Assembly: GCF_008369935.1 (NCBI RefSeq)
Contig: NZ_VTUZ01000070.1
Span: 1 to 36,764 of the forward strand
DNA: 36,764 bases
DNA from: Paraburkholderia panacisoli
GTDB taxonomy: Bacteria > Pseudomonadota > Gammaproteobacteria > Burkholderiales > Burkholderiaceae
Direction: 5' to 3'
Part shown: piece by piece, positions 8,873 through 16,685 of the stretch
How the letters are laid out: every line of letters starts with the position of its first letter
Position numbering within the stretch: position 1 is the first letter of the stretch
Position numbers and translations under genes: made by a program
The notes under the pieces: model-generated
The model's database searches: none
Told to the model about the DNA's origin: nothing
The model's input: only the letters and a program-made list of their open reading frames with translations

Positions 8873-9814
8873 ATGGACACACTTCAATGTATGCGCATTT
8901 TTGCGAAGGTCGCGGCAGAAGGTGGCTTCGCGGCGGCCGCGCGCAAGCTCAATCTGACGACATCAGTGACGTCACGGGCCGTCTCCTATCTCGAGAGTCA
9001 TCTTGGTTCCCGATTGCTGCACAGGACCACGAGGAACATTGCGTTGACAGAGGCAGGCGAGCGGTATCTGCATCAATGCCGGCAGATCCTCGCCAGCATC
9101 GATGAGGCGGAAGCAGAAGCTAACTCGGCGCGACAGCATCCGTCGGGGTGCTTGCGCGTGCATGCGCTATCGAGCTTCGGACATCACCTTGTGGTGCCCG
9201 CCGTGTTGCGATATCAGGAGCAGTTCGACTCCCTCAGAGTCGAACTCACGTTGTCCGGCACGCTGCCGGACATGCTGGAAGAGGGCTATGACGTATCGAT
9301 CGTCGTGGCGCCAGGGCTGCCAGACTCGGAGCAGGTCAGCGTCAGACTGGGCAGTATCCCGGGCATCATCTGCGCTTCACCTCGATACGTGGCGGACCAT
9401 GGCGAACCCAAGACTCCGGAAGACTTGCGGACTCACCATTGTCTTCAGCTTGCAACGCCGGTGTTTCCGTTCAACAAGTGGATGTTTAGCGGGTCTGATG
9501 TCCCCTTCGCCGTCGACATTGGTGCCCCCCGCTATGCCGTGAATGTCATCGAAGCGCTTGAACCCGCCGTCAGGAGCGGGCTCGGGATCGGCATTCTGCC
9601 AGCGGGAGTGGCGCTACCCGGATTGAGCTCCGGCTCACTTGTCAGGGTTCTCCGCGGCTATGACGTTCAGCCCGTTGTCGCCCACGCGTTGTATCAATCG
9701 CGGCGGTTCGTGGACGCTAAGATTCGTACGTGGATCGCGTTCCTTCGCGAAGACTTGCCGGCGACCTTCGAGGCGGACAATCGTGCGCTTGCCGCTATTG
9801 AGGCGGCATCCTGA
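8873..9814 (+). CDS. LysR-family transcriptional regulator
   Basis: A LysR regulator of the DmlR/PgrR-like group. The helix-turn-helix reads MRIFAKVAAEGGFAAAARKLNLTTSVTSRAVSYLESHLGSRLLHRTTR, followed by the linker helix and a two-lobed effector domain. The start MDTLQCMRIF at 8873 fits the family; ATG codons at 8867 and 8825 are in frame, and none has a strong ribosome-binding site. No divergent target gene is present next to it, and the downstream neighbour is on the other strand, so its regulon cannot be told from the sequence. Confidence 0.9.
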   Translation: MDTLQCMRIFAKVAAEGGFAAAARKLNLTTSVTSRAVSYLESHLGSRLLHRTTRNIALTEAGERYLHQCRQILASIDEAEAEANSARQHPSGCLRVHALSSFGHHLVVPAVLRYQEQFDSLRVELTLSGTLPDMLEEGYDVSIVVAPGLPDSEQVSVRLGSIPGIICASPRYVADHGEPKTPEDLRTHHCLQLATPVFPFNKWMFSGSDVPFAVDIGAPRYAVNVIEALEPAVRSGLGIGILPAGVALPGLSSGSLVRVLRGYDVQPVVAHALYQSRRFVDAKIRTWIAFLREDLPATFEADNRALAAIEAAS

Positions 9815-9865
9815 TCGCCGCTCTTCGCTCTCTTCTGCAGCGGATACAAGCGACGGGTCGGCGAT

Positions 9866-10201
9866 TTAGTCGCCGATGTACAGCGAGTCGGAGTTTTCGA
9901 GGTAAAGCGACTTCGCGTGACCCGCTGCTGCTCGCGACCCCGCTTCGATGGAACCCGTAACCTTGCCGCCGTACGCTGTGGAAACGGTGCTGCCGCCTTG
10001 TGCTCCAACATGCGCTTCCGCCGCCATCAAGCTGGAGGGATAGTCGATGTCGCTGCCGGCGGGCGAATATCCAAATCGTTCGAGTTGGGCGATTTCTCCC
10101 TTGACTTGTGCCCGCGTGACGGGCGCGCGCTCCTGCGCGAATGCAACAACTGGCGCCGTGACGGCAACTGCGATAACGATGACCTGCATCAGCGATTTCA
10201 T
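9866..10201 (-). CDS. DUF4148 small secreted protein
   Basis: A 111-residue exported protein of the DUF4148 family, abundant in Burkholderia. Residues 1-22 form a signal peptide (MKSLMQVIVIAVAVTAPVV, then AFAQ) with cleavage likely after AFA. The family core follows: VTRAQVKGEIAQLERFGYSPAG, then DYPSSLMAAEA. The remainder is Gly/Ser/Ala rich. Function is unknown; the protein is presumably periplasmic. It is a single-gene unit convergent with the LysR gene. Confidence 0.85.
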   Translation of the reverse strand: MKSLMQVIVIAVAVTAPVVAFAQERAPVTRAQVKGEIAQLERFGYSPAGSDIDYPSSLMAAEAHVGAQGGSTVSTAYGGKVTGSIEAGSRAAAGHAKSLYLENSDSLYIGD

Positions 10202-11514
10202 GATGACCGACCTTTTGGGTTGACTGCGATATCCGTTACCGGAAGATTTGCTACGACCGATAAGTGCAGTGTAGTGAGGTGGGTCATTAGGGTGAATACC
10301 TATGACTTGTAAAGGACTGTTGCCTGCTACGGCGGTAATCGCCCCGGACTCACGCGCGGGCTCCGACGCGCCGCCGCGGCATGGAAATCGACCATCACCG
10401 ACCCAACATGTTGGCCGGAACGCGGTAGAAAACCCGGTCGGCAGGCAGCTGATCGTAAGAACTCCAGAGCAAGCTCGCCGGTTTTGGCTGATGAACTGTC
10501 AGCCCGGTTTCACTTTAATCCATGAGCAGCACGAAAAATCAGTGTGAAGACCCGACGTGGCGAACATGAAAACGTCATTGGCGAGTTCGCGGATAATGCC
10601 ATCCCTGCCCGACGACATCGCCTCGCGGGGCAGCCTTCGTACAAATGGCGCGAGATTTCAGTCCCGATCTGTTCGCCCGGCAGTCTGACGCAGCGCTCAA
10701 TCGCTCAGGTCATTGATCGACGCTGTCCGGCAGCAAGGCTCCGACTCTGCAGACCCACAGGGCGAGGCTGATCAGCTCGTTCGCGTCGCCATTGGAACTC
10801 GAGTCGCCAAGGCAGTTCGGCACGTTCGAGTCGCTTCGAGGTTGCGGACACTTCCCGACATTGGCGCGACCAGAGACGAAGATGCTGCATTTTGTCGAAG
10901 GTGGGGACTGCGAGCGAGCTCGGACGCTTTCGGCTTCCGTGGTGCATGCCTGCGACGAGCGGTCGGCTAACCTTCGAGACCGGACAACAGGACACGCTCG
11001 ATCTATCGTGTACTGGTGCGCGGCATCAACTGTTATGTGCCAGGAGCCACGAGCATGCCGGTCGAACACCGCCAATAGCGCGCGAAGACCGGACGGATGC
11101 ACTCAGGTTAATTGCCCGCCATCGCGGCATGGCTGCACATCGAACGGAACCGGATGCATGCTGTGCATACGTCGTCAGTGCAGCGCGAAGCGACACATCC
11201 GATGATGCGCCAGCGCGGACAACTGGAGAAGGAGGTGCTGTAGCATCACGGTCTCACCCCACGCGGCATCCGTGGGAACGTGACTGTAACGGCGCGTGCC
11301 GGTTCCGCTGAAACCGTATGAGCGGTGGCTGGGCAACCAGCGCACGCGCTGCTACCTGAGCTGGCTGAGTCGTTTTTGCGTCACCGGCGCGATAGTGCTT
11401 CCACCAGCAGACTCAGGGTACGCAACTGGATCGCCACTGTCGACGCATTGTGATCGTCGCCGGGAAGCAGTCGATCTACCTGTCCAGCGACTGCTCACCG
11501 TTTCCAAAAGATCT
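10202..11514. other. 1.3-kb region without a supported gene
   Basis: Between DUF4148 and the porin there are many short overlapping open frames on both strands. None has a convincing start, a recognisable motif or steady codon bias. It looks like decayed coding DNA (GC-rich with frequent stops) rather than a designed regulatory region. One leftward frame near 10.72-10.80 kb (ANELISLALWVCRV) and another near 11.37-11.45 kb (TVAIQLRTLSLLVEALSRR) look protein-like for a short way, then break. Confidence 0.45.
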
Positions 11515-12684
11515 TCAGAACCGTACGCGAAGCCCCGCACTCGTGAGGAACTGCTTACCGGACGCCGACGGTCCGCCACTACCGCCGATGAACGCACCAC
11601 TAAAGATCGTTCCCGCAGCTCCGGTAACACGCTGATACTCGGCCATCAGATAGACATCCGTACGCTTGGAAAGCGAATACGCAGTCATCAGATTGAACTG
11701 ATTCCACTTTGGCCTCGCATTGGCCGATGCATTGGAGTACGTCCCATCAGTGAACGTATACGATGCAGCAACCAGCCACGCAGGGGTAATCAGGTATCGA
11801 ATGTTTGCTTCATAGTTGTTAAAGGTCAGATCGGTAGGCGATCCAGTGGGCACCGGAAAGAGTGTGCTGCCACGGTACACTGCGGTCGTATCGTTATAGC
11901 GGGAGTGACTCCAGACCAGCCCTAGAGTGGCCGCACCGATCACATACGCTCCGCCGACGCCCCAGACCTGTTGACGGGCCGCATGAAACGTTGCATCGCC
12001 TGACGTAGAAGAACCGTCGAGTGCACCCGTCGCGCCATCTCCCGGATTGTCTATTCGCATGTACGCAGCACTCAGGGTGATCGGCCCTCTGTTGTAGCTC
12101 GCCCCAGCACTGAACGCCCGATTATCCGCAAAATCGCCCGCCTTGTTGGAGAAGGCGTACAAGCTGCCGAACTTCAGCCCGCTGAAATCGGCGCTAGCAA
12201 ATTTTACGGCGTTGTTGAGCCGGAAGAAATCTCCGAAGTTATCGTTGTCCATTGGATGCATGAATTCCAGTCCACCGACGAAACTTTGCGCGAGACTTCG
12301 GGGCGCAAGGTAGTCGACCACCGAATCGTATTGGCGTCCGAGCGTGACAGCACCGTAGGGATTGGACAGGCCCACCCATGCCTGCCGACCGAACAGGCGC
12401 CCGCCTTGCTGAAGACCGCCGTTGGTTCCTGTAAAGCCGTTTTCCAGCTTGAAGATGGCCTGGAGGCCACCGCCCAGATCCTCGTTACCTGTCAGCCCCC
12501 AGCGGTTGCCGACGATGTTTCCGGAGGAAGCAAATACATTACTTCGACCTGCGCCAGTTGCCGTGCGCTGATTGCTTACATACGAAACGCCATTGTCGAT
12601 CAGTCCGTAAAGCGTCACTGAGCTTTGGGCCTGAGCCGCAGCGCATATGCAACCACTGACCGCAAGTGCGAGTTGCCGTTTCAT
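11515..12684 (-). CDS. Gram-negative general porin (16-strand type)
   Basis: A 389-residue outer-membrane porin of the Burkholderia/Neisseria type. A signal peptide (MKRQLALAVSGCICAAAQAQ) is followed by the hallmark first strand SSVTLYGLIDNGVSYV, the region NRWGLTGNEDLGGGLQAIFKLENGF, and the closing strand GLRVRF with the terminal Phe needed for barrel assembly. The start at MKRQ is chosen because it begins the signal peptide; an upstream in-frame ATG at 12708 adds eight residues that do not fit. It is the last gene of a leftward catabolic set, so it probably admits the substrate. Confidence 0.92.
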   Translation of the reverse strand: MKRQLALAVSGCICAAAQAQSSVTLYGLIDNGVSYVSNQRTATGAGRSNVFASSGNIVGNRWGLTGNEDLGGGLQAIFKLENGFTGTNGGLQQGGRLFGRQAWVGLSNPYGAVTLGRQYDSVVDYLAPRSLAQSFVGGLEFMHPMDNDNFGDFFRLNNAVKFASADFSGLKFGSLYAFSNKAGDFADNRAFSAGASYNRGPITLSAAYMRIDNPGDGATGALDGSSTSGDATFHAARQQVWGVGGAYVIGAATLGLVWSHSRYNDTTAVYRGSTLFPVPTGSPTDLTFNNYEANIRYLITPAWLVAASYTFTDGTYSNASANARPKWNQFNLMTAYSLSKRTDVYLMAEYQRVTGAAGTIFSGAFIGGSGGPSASGKQFLTSAGLRVRF

Positions 12685-12743
12685 TCGTTGTCTCCTGGTA
12701 CTTATCATGTCGACTTTGTTTGAATGGGTATTACGCTTTGCTT

Positions 12744-13328
12744 CTAATGGGAAATGCGGCGCTGTTTCTCCTGTGCATCGTGTTGACCTCGGCTCAAACG
12801 CGGCAGCATTGACGTGAGCGAATCACTCCGATCGAAAAAGTGATGCTTCAGCGCCATGAGCACATGTCCACATACGAGAATTGCAATGGCGTAGGCGAAC
12901 GAAATATGGATCTGCTTGAGCATCGGCGACAGACTCGGCGTTTTCGCCATCAGAGGCGGAAGATTGAACAGGCCGGCGACCGGAATCTTGTAGCCGGCAG
13001 CGGAACTCCACAGCCAACCCGAGAGTGGCAGCGCGACCATGCAGATGTAAAGCAGCAGATGCCCCACCCGCGCCGCCAAGCGCTCCAGCGAGGGCACATC
13101 GTACGCTGCCGCAGGAGCACCGTGGATGAGCCGCCAGGGGATACGCGCAGCCAGCAGGAACAGAGTGACTGTCGCAATTGACTTGTGCAGCATGATGCTA
13201 TCGGCCTGGATCTTCTGCGGCAGACTGAGCGTACTGGAGTAATAGCCAGCGACCCATGCTGTGATGATCGCAACGGCCATCGCCCAATGGAGCGCCTTTG
13301 CGACGGACGTGTATTGCCTCCTTTCCAT
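12744..13328 (-). CDS. Cytochrome b561
   Basis: A 194-residue inner-membrane di-heme cytochrome b561 of the bacterial YodB/CybB type. Four hydrophobic segments are visible, at about residues 15-35, 50-67, 87-106 and 142-162. Candidate heme histidines are in KALHWAMAV, MLHKSIATV, VGHLLLYICM and KQIHISFAY. Such proteins exchange electrons with the quinone pool. It lies about 95 bases after the zinc-type dehydrogenase and before the porin, so it may carry electrons from a periplasmic or membrane oxidation in this pathway, though no partner with a periplasmic redox cofactor is present. Confidence 0.9.
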   Translation of the reverse strand: MERRQYTSVAKALHWAMAVAIITAWVAGYYSSTLSLPQKIQADSIMLHKSIATVTLFLLAARIPWRLIHGAPAAAYDVPSLERLAARVGHLLLYICMVALPLSGWLWSSAAGYKIPVAGLFNLPPLMAKTPSLSPMLKQIHISFAYAIAILVCGHVLMALKHHFFDRSDSLTSMLPRLSRGQHDAQEKQRRISH

Positions 13329-13380
13329 TTCTATCTCCTTTCGTCATCCTAATTTATATGCGTGTTGTTATTCTCTTCAG

Positions 13381-13412
13381 TTCCTGCTGGACGATGGCAA
13401 ATCCAGCAGGAA
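13381..13412 (-). terminator. Stem-loop between dehydrogenase and cytochrome b561
   Basis: A perfect 11-bp inverted repeat, TTCCTGCTGGA with its complement, around a 10-base loop. It starts 12 bases beyond the dehydrogenase stop. There is no T-run, so it may partly end transcription, or stabilise the upstream mRNA, inside the operon. Confidence 0.5.
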
Positions 13413-13424
13413 GCAGGTCGATAT

Positions 13425-14534
13425 TTAGGGAATCACGACGTAGTTGCTGAACCCGCCGTCGCGGTCCTTCAGTCCTGAAATCGCTTCGTTGACGTCCGCA
13501 AGCGGGAAGCGGCGGGTCTCCAGGTATGAGAGATCGATGGTGCGCGTACGCACCATCTCAGCCATCTCCTGTCCTTGCGCCGCCGTAAACCAGTTCGACC
13601 CGATTAACTGGACCTGTTCGTCCATCAGCCACTTCACGTCAATGGGCAGATCCTCCGCAACCCCACCCACATTGACTACCTTTCCGCCGCGCCTCACGCC
13701 TTTCATCGAATCAAGCATGGTCGAGGCAGGTGCCTTTGCTCCTAGCGCACTGATGACGAAATCTGCGCCCTCCCCGCCGGTCAGCGATTTCGCCCATTCG
13801 CCAGTGGATCTTTCGCCGAGCTGGACCACCTCGATGCGATCGGGGGCAAGTGCTTTCACACGTTGCAACAGGCGCTCATCCCGGCCGGTGCCAAGGATTC
13901 GTGAAAGTCCCATCACAAGGCCCAGCACCGTAGACGCGACTCCCAGCGTTCCGGTAATACCGTCGATCAGTGCGACCTGGCCCGGCCCGGCGCCGGCATT
14001 CTTCAGTGCTCCATACGACGTACCCAGATAGCCGAATCTGCCCGCCTGCTCAAAGGTCAGGTTATCGGGAATGTTGACGATCGCGTACTCCGGCGCCGTC
14101 ATGTACTCCGAGAAACCGCCGTACGGATACAGATCAAAGATTTTCTGGCCATCACGGCTCGTACTGAAATAGCCATTGAGCGTAAAGTACCGGCAGTGGC
14201 TTCGATGGCCGGCCCGGCAAGCCGAACACGAACCACACGAACGCAACGGACTAACGTAGACGCGATCGCCGGGCTTCGCGTTAATGACGGCCTCACCGAC
14301 CTCCTCGATCACGCCAGCCGGGTCCAGCCCGAAAATGGCGGGAAACTTCGGCAACGGCTGGTGCGGGAACCACGTCATCCAGTTGTTAATCACATTCGCC
14401 ATGTTAGGAACGATGCCGCAGGCTTTGACCCGCACCAGCACATCGTTAGGGCGCGGCTTTGGCACAGGAATCGTGTCCAGTGTCATCGGTGTACCAAGAG
14501 CGTGCAGCCGGGCTGCAACCATCGTTTTTTCCAT
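13425..14534 (-). CDS. Zinc-type alcohol dehydrogenase (MDR family)
   Basis: A 369-residue medium-chain dehydrogenase. The structural-zinc lobe has four cysteines (100, 103, 106 and 114, in CGSCSACRAGHRSHC). The catalytic-site Cys39 is present in KACGIVPN, but the usual GHE motif reads GLD (residues 69-71), so the histidine that normally binds catalytic zinc is a leucine. The nucleotide-binding turn is IDGITGTLGVAS. The protein may therefore have altered metal dependence. It is third in the leftward set after the dioxygenase and the CMD-like gene, with 221 bases between the CMD-like stop and its start. Likely role: oxidation of an alcohol or reduction of an enone in the pathway. Confidence 0.88.
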   Translation of the reverse strand: MEKTMVAARLHALGTPMTLDTIPVPKPRPNDVLVRVKACGIVPNMANVINNWMTWFPHQPLPKFPAIFGLDPAGVIEEVGEAVINAKPGDRVYVSPLRSCGSCSACRAGHRSHCRYFTLNGYFSTSRDGQKIFDLYPYGGFSEYMTAPEYAIVNIPDNLTFEQAGRFGYLGTSYGALKNAGAGPGQVALIDGITGTLGVASTVLGLVMGLSRILGTGRDERLLQRVKALAPDRIEVVQLGERSTGEWAKSLTGGEGADFVISALGAKAPASTMLDSMKGVRRGGKVVNVGGVAEDLPIDVKWLMDEQVQLIGSNWFTAAQGQEMAEMVRTRTIDLSYLETRRFPLADVNEAISGLKDRDGGFSNYVVIP

Positions 14535-14755
14535 ACTAACCTCTTGCTAATGAATCAAATTGCGCACGGGCAGTGCATAATGCGGGGCCAGCCAGCGCTG
14601 TTGTTTGGGGCCCACGACCGGCGTCGCGCGCACGCCTCCTTCTGTGGCGTCGACGGGCTTTCACTACTCGAAGGTCCGACCGATCACGCGAACGACTGAC
14701 AACCGACCTCAAACCTGGTTGGTCGCTGAGCTGGAACGGGTTCACTCCGAACGGA

Positions 14756-15286
14756 TCAGCGGTACCCCTCCTCGAGCTCGATGTCGAGCGCGCCCATGAT
14801 CCGCACCCCCGAGTTGTACCAGGCAACTGTCAACACAAGCTCGATGAGCTGACGCTCGGGAAGGAAAGCGGCCACCGCATCCCATGTCCGCGCGCTGACG
14901 TTCACCAGGCGCGTGGACTCGTCCGCGAACGCCATGACAGCACGTTCATGCCCATCAAAGAGCGGCGACTGCGCATAGTCAGCAATTGCCTTCAGCTGCT
15001 CTTCGCTGATACCCGCCTTCAGACCGTGTGATTGGTGGTGTGCAATTTCATACACCGACGCCGTGCAATGTCCGACAGTCAGGATCGCAAGTTCGCGAAG
15101 CTTCGGGCTCAGCTCCGATGCGCGCAGCGCATTGGCGTACGACAGGAACTGGTCCAGCACTAGAGGCGCGTTCGCGAGCGCGCTGAAGATGTTGGCCGTT
15201 GGGACCTTCCGCTCGCTTTCCAGCCTGTCGAAAAGCGCCTGATCAACGCCGCTGTCCGAGCGACGAAGGTATTTGACTCGTGCCAT
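14756..15286 (-). CDS. Carboxymuconolactone decarboxylase (CMD/AhpD-like) family protein
   Basis: A 176-residue all-helical CMD-family protein. The core is SPKLRELAILTVGHCTASVYEIAHHQSHGLKAGIS, with the His pair of the family; the CxxC pair of AhpD-type peroxidase partners is absent. This points to a lactone or keto-acid active site rather than antioxidant activity. The gene begins 17 bases after the dioxygenase stop with an AAAGGA ribosome-binding site and is clearly co-transcribed. Members next to ring-cleavage enzymes are often annotated as 4-carboxymuconolactone decarboxylase, but the true substrate is unknown. Confidence 0.88.
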   Translation of the reverse strand: MARVKYLRRSDSGVDQALFDRLESERKVPTANIFSALANAPLVLDQFLSYANALRASELSPKLRELAILTVGHCTASVYEIAHHQSHGLKAGISEEQLKAIADYAQSPLFDGHERAVMAFADESTRLVNVSARTWDAVAAFLPERQLIELVLTVAWYNSGVRIMGALDIELEEGYR

Positions 15287-15303
15287 TCTTAGCGGTCCTT
15301 TTC

Positions 15304-16317
15304 CTATACGTTGTCTTTTCCCGAAAGCTGTTTCTGCACATAGCTTTCGAGCGTTTCAGGGTTGGGTTTTTGCACAGCCGGGATGAGCGGGACTCCCTCA
15401 AATTTCGTCGCTTCGAAGTACCAGCGAGTCGGCGCGGGGAGCCCCCAGCGAACACTCGTGCTCAATGAGCCAGCATCCCAACGCACCGGCTCGATTTCGG
15501 TGTCGATCGTTTGATAGTGACTATTGAAGATTTCGATGCGGTGCCCGTCGGGATCGCGCAGATAGACAAAGAGCATTCCGCCCGGGCCGTGGCGTCCGGG
15601 CCCGCGCTCGACCTCGGTGCCGTACCCGTAGATGCCTGCAAAGTCACATGCATCAAATATATTGTGCGACTCCGAAACGGTATAGGCGAAGTGATGCAGA
15701 CAAGGCCCTTCGTTTTCAACGATCGCCAGATCGAGGCACGTGCCCTTGCGGTACATGAACGCGCCAAGCAGCTTGTCTCCATGTGCCAGATACTCGGAAT
15801 TCCGGAAGCCCAACCGGCTGTAGAACTCGCAGAGCGCGTAGGCGTCGGGGGCGAAGATCTGCACGTGATCGAGCCGCTGGGCATGAGCGCCCTTGAAGAT
15901 TTCGCGGTTCAGGTACTGGCGCTCGCGGGTTTCCATCGTCGCGCAGAGTTCGATCTTCGTGCCGATTGGATCGGACACATGGAGCGTTCTGCCCTGATGC
16001 GCGACATCGACCCAGTCCGCGGGCAGTCCCTCAGACTTGAAAAACTCGTACGCGAGATCCAGATCATCTTCAAAAAACACGCGAAAACCCAGCCGCTTGC
16101 ACGTCGCGTCGCCGCTACTCTGCACTAGCACGAGGCTATGGTGACAGGCCTCCGCCAGCCCGCGCAGATAACAGGTCTGGTCATCCTCGTCTGAAACGAT
16201 CAGACCAATAACGTTGACATAAAACTCGCGGCTCTTCGCCAGGTCGGCGACGTGCAGCACCACATGGCTCGTGCGGGTGATGTTAAACGGCGGCCGAAGA
16301 TCGACGGGTGGCAGCAT
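15304..16317 (-). CDS. Extradiol ring-cleavage dioxygenase (VOC family, homoprotocatechuate 2,3-dioxygenase-like)
   Basis: A 337-residue two-domain vicinal-oxygen-chelate protein. It aligns from end to end, as I recall that sequence, with Fe/Mn homoprotocatechuate 2,3-dioxygenase, sharing ADLAKSREFYV, ERGPGRHG and LRDPDGHRIEIF. The 2-His-1-carboxylate site is complete: His151 in LDHVQ, His209 in CLHHFAY and Glu262 in HRIEIF. Active-site His243 (RHGP) and Tyr252 also remain. However, the second-sphere His200 of homoprotocatechuate dioxygenase aligns without gaps to Leu195 (KGTCLDLAIV), and Asn157 to Gln153. Expected chemistry is O2-dependent cleavage of a catechol-like ring, but the substrate or outcome may differ. 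A GAGG ribosome-binding site precedes the ATG. It heads the leftward operon. Confidence 0.88.
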   Translation of the reverse strand: MLPPVDLRPPFNITRTSHVVLHVADLAKSREFYVNVIGLIVSDEDDQTCYLRGLAEACHHSLVLVQSSGDATCKRLGFRVFFEDDLDLAYEFFKSEGLPADWVDVAHQGRTLHVSDPIGTKIELCATMETRERQYLNREIFKGAHAQRLDHVQIFAPDAYALCEFYSRLGFRNSEYLAHGDKLLGAFMYRKGTCLDLAIVENEGPCLHHFAYTVSESHNIFDACDFAGIYGYGTEVERGPGRHGPGGMLFVYLRDPDGHRIEIFNSHYQTIDTEIEPVRWDAGSLSTSVRWGLPAPTRWYFEATKFEGVPLIPAVQKPNPETLESYVQKQLSGKDNV

Positions 16318-16350
16318 ACGAACCTCTATGATTTGAATTGGAAGAACTGC

Positions 16351-16394
16351 GCTAACGTTAGCATTAGACTAGGATTGAAACGAAATATTGTCAA
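16351..16394 (-). promoter_or_regulatory. Promoter and palindromic operator of the dioxygenase operon
   Basis: Reading leftward: TTGACA (16394-16389), a 17-base spacer, TAGTCT (16371-16366), three bases, then the perfect palindrome GCTAACGTTAGC (16362-16351) over the expected transcription start. A weaker relative, TGCTTACGTTTGCAC, lies upstream at 16414-16428. The layout suits a repressor that blocks initiation. Confidence 0.7.
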
Positions 16395-16416
16395 TCAGGG
16401 CGCGCCAAAATGATGC

Positions 16417-16599
16417 TTACGTTTGCACGCTATAGGACCAACTGCGGGGCAGCAGTGAGATTACCGCAACCATGCAGCGTTTTGACGGACATTTCGATGT
16501 CCACATCGAATCCTGCAGCGTGCGAAGCAACGACGTGCTGTTTGACGCCCCGCGCAAGCTTCCCGATACCCCTAACAGCCTCAGGTCTGACATTGACAA
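16417..16599 (-). pseudogene. Relic of an NADPH-dependent FMN reductase
   Basis: The leftward frame begins LRLLGVSGSLRGASNSTSLLRTLQ, the FMN-phosphate-binding start of NADPH-dependent FMN reductases. The similarity then stops: the frame continues with unrelated residues, and a neighbouring frame (GFDVDIEMSVKTLHG) looks like the displaced continuation. Only about 45 of the usual 180 residues remain. It lies between the enolase and dioxygenase genes, so the island may once have included a flavin reductase supplying a two-component monooxygenase. Confidence 0.6.
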
Positions 16600-16685
16600 T
16601 GCCTCTTTTCTCGACTGCTTCGCGTGGGGCGTGACGTTAACGACGGCGCCTTGCGAGAGCTTCCATCATGCAGGTGCGACGGTGT

